Positions 6,073 through 9,502 of a stretch of DNA of 9,502 nt are shown here, piece after piece. The stretch spans positions 1 through 9,502 of the forward strand of contig DATAXP010000106.1 of NCBI GenBank assembly GCA_036272935.1, read 5' to 3'. Position numbers and translations under genes: made by a program. Positions within the stretch are counted from its first letter, which is position 1. The number at the start of each line of letters is the position of its first letter. The notes below the pieces were generated by a model. It ran no database searches, was not told the DNA's origin, and saw only the letters and a program-made list of their open reading frames with translations. Source of the stretch: DATAXP01 sp036272935. Its GTDB lineage: Bacteria; Planctomycetota; Planctomycetia; Pirellulales; PNKZ01.

Positions 6073-6324
6073 CTATCTTTCCAGCTCACGACCGGCGCCG
6101 CGCTCCTGGCCGGCTTCTCGGGCGTGGCTTTCCAGCCATTTCTGATAGCCGCTGTCCGCGTTCACGTCGTTCGTGACCATCTGCTGCGTCGGATTGAGTG
6201 GCGTCCCCGGCTCGTCCAAACTGTGCGCGCTCTGTGGAAACGCCGGCACGATCGCGTTGTGTAGATCCTTTGCTCCCTGGCGAAGCAGGGCTTCTAGTTG
6301 ACCACTCAGCTTTTCTTGGGACAT
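6073..6324 (-). CDS. Hypothetical 83-residue protein
   Basis: Not recognised. The product is soluble, with a helical N-terminus (MSQEKLSGQLEALLRQGAKD), a Pro/Gln/Asn-rich middle and a charged helical end (KWLESHAREAGQERGAGREL). There is no signal peptide, membrane segment or metal motif. The ATG at 6324 overlaps the TGA of the upstream membrane-protein gene as TGATG, and AAGGGA lies about 9 nt upstream, so it is favoured over the GTG one codon earlier. Tight coupling to the membrane protein suggests a shared role, possibly in element transfer or maintenance; this is inference from position only. Confidence 0.7.
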   Translation of the reverse strand: MSQEKLSGQLEALLRQGAKDLHNAIVPAFPQSAHSLDEPGTPLNPTQQMVTNDVNADSGYQKWLESHAREAGQERGAGRELER

Positions 6325-6872
6325 CACGTTTTCCCTTTAACTTGGTTCAACAGGTACCGCCCCTCGATCATGGCGTCACGCATCGAATCGACCCGGCGTC
6401 GGTCATACTGGTCGATCAGCGTTTGATTCGCGGCGAGCGCCGCCGCGCCGAACACGAAATACTTCCCTTCGTAATAGCCGTAGGCGAGCAATGCGATGCC
6501 GAAAGCAAGGGAGATCAATGGTTCGCCGAACCGCTTTGCCGCCGATTCGTCCCGAAAGCGCAGCAGCTTCATCGCTACCAACGGTTCGCCACTGTAATTC
6601 GTGTGCAGGGGACTGCGTTTGCGGGCGTGCCCCAGCGAATGCGAAAGCTGGCCCAGCCCGTAGAGCGGGATGAGCCAGAGCAATCCGTTGGCGTGCGTGT
6701 AGGCGACCCATAACAGCACCCACCCCAGGCCGATCAATCCGGTGAGGCCCGGATGGTTCTTACCGATGTTCTTCCGCAGGAAGGGATAAATCGTCGCCGA
6801 CCAACCCCGGATGACCGCGAAAACCACGTTCCACGTCTGACCCTTCTTCTGCGGCTGTTGCTGCTGTTGCAC
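6324..6872 (-). CDS. Multi-pass membrane protein of unknown function
   Basis: The 182-residue product begins with a Gln-rich, basic end (MQQQQQPQKK). Hydrophobic segments lie at about 42-59, 62-77, 118-134 and 137-149, so three or four membrane spans are likely. The 80-117 loop is basic and contains HTNYSGEP; the C-terminal 30 residues are charged and helical. The GTG start at 6872 is well supported by AAAGGAG 6 nt upstream. It follows the coupling-ATPase gene by 2 bp and overlaps the next gene by 1 bp, so it is part of the same operon. VirD4-type coupling proteins often work with membrane partners, so a role as an accessory of the transfer apparatus is plausible but not shown by any motif. 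Confidence 0.75.
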   Translation of the reverse strand: MQQQQQPQKKGQTWNVVFAVIRGWSATIYPFLRKNIGKNHPGLTGLIGLGWVLLWVAYTHANGLLWLIPLYGLGQLSHSLGHARKRSPLHTNYSGEPLVAMKLLRFRDESAAKRFGEPLISLAFGIALLAYGYYEGKYFVFGAAALAANQTLIDQYDRRRVDSMRDAMIEGRYLLNQVKGKT

Positions 6873-6874
6873 GG

Positions 6875-8393
6875 CTAGCTCCTTTGGTCGAAGCTGACTT
6901 TGAGAAGCGGCAGGCCGTTGGAGAACGGCGCGCCGGAACGGACCAGAATCGCGTCGACCAGGCAGTCATTGACCGGGCCACCGGTGCGCAAACCGGTGAT
7001 GAATTCCCCAGGCTGAATGACATATTCGTAGTGCTCGCTAAAACTCGTGCTGGCCTGAGATGGGGCGCGAAATAGCCCGAGCATGTCATCCTCACCGTGC
7101 TGAACGCCCCCGCCGCAGAATTGCTGGAGTTCCTTGCCGCAAAGATTCGCCGCCCACTCCGCCGTGGCGTAGTCGCCAAGCGCGAAGAACAGCTTGTGGC
7201 TGAAATTCGCGAGCATCGCTTCGGTCGCGGCCACCGCTTTACCGTCCGGCAGCGCCTCCCGGTAACTGCTGAGCGATTGGCAGATGTAGACCATCGCGGC
7301 GCGGTAGCTGCGGCAGCGGCTCAGGAACCGGGCATCGGAAGGTGTGGCCCAAAGGCTCGATTCATCGCCCCAAATGACGGCAATTGGGCTGTCGTCGGCA
7401 ATCTCGCGACGGAGGATTTCGTTTTGCCAGTGGTATTTAAGGCCGATGCTGGCCACCAAGCCTATAGGTCGCCCCATTCGTCCGGTGGCATATTGACGAT
7501 CACGATCTTGCGGCCGTCGATTTGCTGGCGGGGCGTGGTGTTCGTCTGGCAGGCGAACAGCTCGCGGCAGAGACCGCTGTTAATCACCGTCAGCGTCGCC
7601 ATCGTTCCGACCAGGATGCTTGACCTGGTACGGTCAGCCATCGCTGGCCATTCCCGCAGGAAGTAGTCGCACGCCAGCTTGAAGTCATGCTCTTCCACCG
7701 GCGTCTTGGTTCGTTCATACGCCTTGGCGATCCAATGGTTGCAGTCCTTGGCCCGCCAGGCTGCGTCCAGTAGCTGCGCCGCGGCATCGGGTGCCGAGAG
7801 AATCAAGCTATGGATATTCGCTGGCGTGACCGGTTCACCGGCTAGCATCAGCACCGTGACGGCTTGGTTGATGAGCCGCTCATCTTGCTTCCGCCATTGC
7901 AGGTGATTGCCCCCAGACTGTTCGTTCTCGCGGAAGATGACGCTCCGCAGCTCCATGATGAACCGCGTCACGTTCGCTGCTTGGCCGGCCCCGTCCCCCT
8001 GTCGCGAGGCCTCGTAGCCGATCATGTTGAACCGCCACGGCTGCTGCGGATCGATCAACAGCACGTCGTCGCTCCGCTCCGCTTCGGCAGCGAACGACAG
8101 CCAATCTTGGTACTCGCCGCGCTTGGCGCACAGCACCAGCAGGGAGCTTTGCCGTAGCGGAGAATTTCACGAGCTAGGGCCTTGAGTGAGCTGCTTTTTC
8201 CAGCGTCCGTCCGACCGAAGGCATGGACACCGCCCGCCAACAGATTTCTCACGGATAAGTGGTCGGTTTCGTTCCACATCAGGAGCGGTGCATCGAGGCC
8301 ATCGGCGGCCAGTGGCTTACCGGCTGAGGTGCGCGGCCAGAAGACCATGAACAGGAGGGCCGCCGCGCCGATCAGTAGCAGCCACTCTTTCAT
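6875..8393 (-). pseudogene. VirD4/TraD-type coupling ATPase, two frame breaks
   Basis: Joined across two frame changes, this gives about 505 residues resembling type IV coupling proteins, which dock DNA-relaxase complexes to a conjugative channel. Segment 1 (8393 to about 8144) starts with a membrane anchor (MKEWLLLIGAAALLFMVFW) and has Walker A GRTDAGKS at residues 60-67. Segment 2 (about 8144-7462) carries LVLCAKRGEYQDW and ends IVNMPPDEWGDL with TAG. Segment 3 (about 7475-6875) has a Walker B-like IAVIWGDE and then ICQSLSSYREAL and FFALGDYATAEWAANL, as in the TraD/TraG TraM-recognition region. Each break needs a net -1 change; an extra C near 8144 would restore the first. The ATG at 8393 has AGGTGG upstream and is preferred to 8447. 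Either a real pseudogene or assembly indels. Confidence 0.85.
6879..6885 (-). promoter_or_regulatory. Ribosome binding site of the membrane-protein gene
   Basis: AAAGGAG on the minus strand, 6 nt before the GTG at 6872 and overlapping the last codons of the coupling-ATPase reading frame. It decides the non-ATG start. Confidence 0.75.
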
Positions 8394-8468
8394 TCGCCAC
8401 CACCTTGTTTTGCTCGCCAAAGCGCGGAATATGCATGGCCTACGCATCGATCTACTCGGTATGAACGG

Positions 8469-9086
8469 CTAAGTTGGCCCTGCCTTTTCGTCCCGCAGCA
8501 GCCGGGCAAAGGTGCCGAGTTCAATGCCGCGCGTGCGCATCCGCCGCGCTTTCGCCAGCACCGTTTCAATGATTTCAATGAACTGTTCCATTGTCAGATC
8601 TCGGTAGTCTATCGCAGACCCCAGCCGAATCGAGGCGAGCAAACGCCGTGATTGCTCGACGGAGATCGCCGGCGTGCGACCCTCCACGGCCGAGTACCGC
8701 TCGGTTTTGACTGACAGGGCCGGATTGCGCACGACAACGTGACGCTGCACGAGCACGTCGAAGAAAGTCCGGATGGCGGAGAGGTGAAGTTTTTTGGAAG
8801 GGACGCTGAGCGGCAGCTCGTCGAAATACTGGCCGACCATACCCGGTGTGATGCGGGCCAGTTCCGGCTCAATCCTCGAAGTCCATTGCAGGAACCGCCG
8901 TACGGCCCGCAGATACGCGGTTCGCGTGTAGCGGTTGCGGATTTTGCCGAGAAAGAATTCTTCCCAGGCGAAGCCGGCGGCCGGACCAGCCGAGCGGATC
9001 GCCGCAGGCAGGTCCGGCCTATTCTTCTGCTCTGGTGCGATGACACTGACTTCCCTACCAGCCGATTCCTGCATAGAAGCGCTCAT
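8469..9086 (-). pseudogene. Truncated tyrosine recombinase (no catalytic domain)
   Basis: Of 205 residues, about 37-153 match the core-binding half of a phage-integrase/XerC-like protein: NRYTRTAYLRAVRRFLQW, then the SKKLHLSAIRTFFDVLVQRH helix pair, NPALSVKTER and TPAISVEQSRRLLASI, the normal entry to the catalytic domain. There the similarity stops. The remaining 52 residues are unrelated and contain no R, HxxR or Tyr box. Full-length relatives are about 300-340 residues. An internal deletion has probably joined the N-terminal half to another reading frame, in which an ATG at 8591 could start a 40-residue product. The protein could bind DNA but cannot recombine it. It lies 75 bp upstream of the coupling-ATPase gene. 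Confidence 0.75.
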
Positions 9087-9180
9087 TCATTCCGCTTCGG
9101 CGGCAACGCCGTCGTGTGACCTGTGCGGGAATCGTCTCGATCCAACGCGAGGACTGCTTCCGACTTCCTGTTTCCCGAGG

Positions 9181-9459
9181 TCATTGCAAACGATCTTGCT
9201 TGGCGTGAAAGACGCGCAGGATCACGACCTCAGCATCACCGCTTCCGTAAACGACGATGTAGGGCACGCCGGTCACGACCAATTCCCGCGTGCCTTCTAC
9301 AGCACCACGGCGACCCGACAGCGGAAATTCAGCAAGATGCTCGACGGCGCTGCGGATTCTCGCCGTCATGCGTCGCGCGACTTGCGGATTTGAGACGGCG
9401 ATATAATTGTGGGCCGAACGCATCGACTGTTCGGCCCGGTTCAGCCAGCGAATTCTCAC
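9181..9459 (-). CDS. parE: ParE/RelE-superfamily toxin
   Basis: The 92-residue product has the ParE fold signature. A helical N-terminus (WLNRAEQSMRSAHNYIA) is followed by a second helix containing ARIRSAVEHLAEFP, then SGRRGAVEGTRELVV, PYIVVYGSGDAEVVILRVFH and a C-terminal AKQ. ParE toxins inhibit DNA gyrase; RelE relatives cleave mRNA on the ribosome. The conserved REL and ILRVFHAKQ favour ParE. The GTG at 9459 is chosen because it overlaps the antitoxin stop as GTGA and has AAAGAG about 9 nt upstream; a GTG at 9465 would add two residues. As the downstream gene of a toxin-antitoxin pair on an integrative element it would favour retention of the element. Confidence 0.85.
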   Translation of the reverse strand: MRIRWLNRAEQSMRSAHNYIAVSNPQVARRMTARIRSAVEHLAEFPLSGRRGAVEGTRELVVTGVPYIVVYGSGDAEVVILRVFHAKQDRLQ

Positions 9460-9502
9460 CCGCACAGCTCTTTGAACATCGCTTTGACTTGCTTATCCGT
9501 TG
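9456..9502 (-). CDS. C-terminal end of the ParE-associated antitoxin (partial)
   Basis: Entering from the right edge on the minus strand, the last 14 codons read TDKQVKAMFKELCG and stop at TGA 9458-9456. The overlap with the toxin start (GTGA) and the upstream position are typical of a type II antitoxin. Too little is visible to assign an antitoxin family. Confidence 0.6.
   Translation of the reverse strand, partial: TDKQVKAMFKELCG

Larger units (their letters stand above)
4459..9502. mobile_element. Integrative element inserted at tRNA-Ser (left part)
   Basis: An integrase gene ends inside a tRNA gene and is followed by excisionase-like, membrane, coupling-ATPase, recombinase and toxin-antitoxin genes, all on the minus strand. 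This is the layout of an integrative conjugative or mobilisable element using the 3' half of a tRNA as attB. The exact left edge is within the tRNA; crossover in the anticodon-loop to T-arm region is assumed. No second copy of the tRNA 3' end occurs in the window, so attR lies beyond 9502. No relaxase is visible. The coupling gene and the second recombinase are damaged, suggesting partial decay. Confidence 0.75.

Noticed and set aside
6198..6713. 171-codon + strand frame
   Set aside because: It is antisense to the membrane protein and the 83-aa gene, which have good ribosome binding sites and coupled starts.
7097..7666. 189-codon + strand frame
   Set aside because: It is antisense to the coupling ATPase, whose motifs are clear on the minus strand.
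8130..8175. Programmed -1 frameshifting in the coupling ATPase
   Set aside because: No X XXY YYZ slippery heptamer in the right phase is seen at this break, and a second unrelated break exists at 7462; indels are simpler.
8390..8578. 62-codon minus-strand frame ending as ATGA over the coupling-ATPase start
   Set aside because: The overlap is tempting, but the frame mostly overlaps the end of the truncated recombinase, is Cys/Arg-rich and has no clear ribosome binding site.
4429..9502. Second att copy, CRISPR array or origin within the element
   Set aside because: I looked for a repeat of the tRNA 3' end, for regularly spaced repeats and for iteron clusters and saw none in the window.

Overview
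The window looks like a chromosomal segment of a planctomycete, probably of the Pirellulales. This is inferred from the gene set: a Trm112-like/HINT pair, a secreted protein with VPV-type repeats, a decayed C-terminus resembling DUF1501 proteins, and several palindromic dispersed repeats between genes. The DNA is GC-rich throughout and coding density is ordinary. No rRNA or 16S marker is present, so the assignment is not firm.

Left half (1-4428), host backbone. It opens with the 3' end of an unrecognised + strand gene, followed by a strong hairpin and a three-armed palindromic repeat. A tight minus-strand pair follows: a Trm112-like protein and a HINT1-like nucleotide phosphoramidase. Diverging from it is a GTG-started secreted protein of unknown function. 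Its stop codon overlaps, tail to tail, that of a well-conserved nicotinamide phosphoribosyltransferase (NAMPT/NadV) with the expected active-site residues. Upstream of NAMPT is a 117-codon hypothetical gene. A gene-poor stretch of about 640 bp then holds two more palindromic repeats and a probable DUF1501 gene tail.

Right half (4429-9502), integrated mobile element. A tRNA-Ser(CGA)-like sequence at 4429-4511 marks the left attachment site. A tyrosine recombinase on the minus strand runs into it, so its last 20 codons and stop are antisense to the tRNA. Upstream of the integrase, all on the minus strand, lie an excisionase-like HTH protein, an 83-residue protein, a 182-residue multi-pass membrane protein, a VirD4/TraD-type coupling ATPase read in three frames, a tyrosine recombinase that has lost its catalytic domain, and a ParE-like toxin with the last codons of its antitoxin. 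The right attachment site lies beyond the window.

The integrase, the excisionase and the two small genes look intact and are tightly spaced, with overlapping or near-abutting starts and stops. The coupling ATPase has two frame breaks and the second recombinase is truncated. The element therefore looks like a conjugative or mobilisable integrative element that may still excise but is partly decayed, unless the frame breaks are assembly errors. The least explained parts are the two unknown proteins between the coupling ATPase and Xis/Int, and the odd D-arm of the tRNA at the junction.
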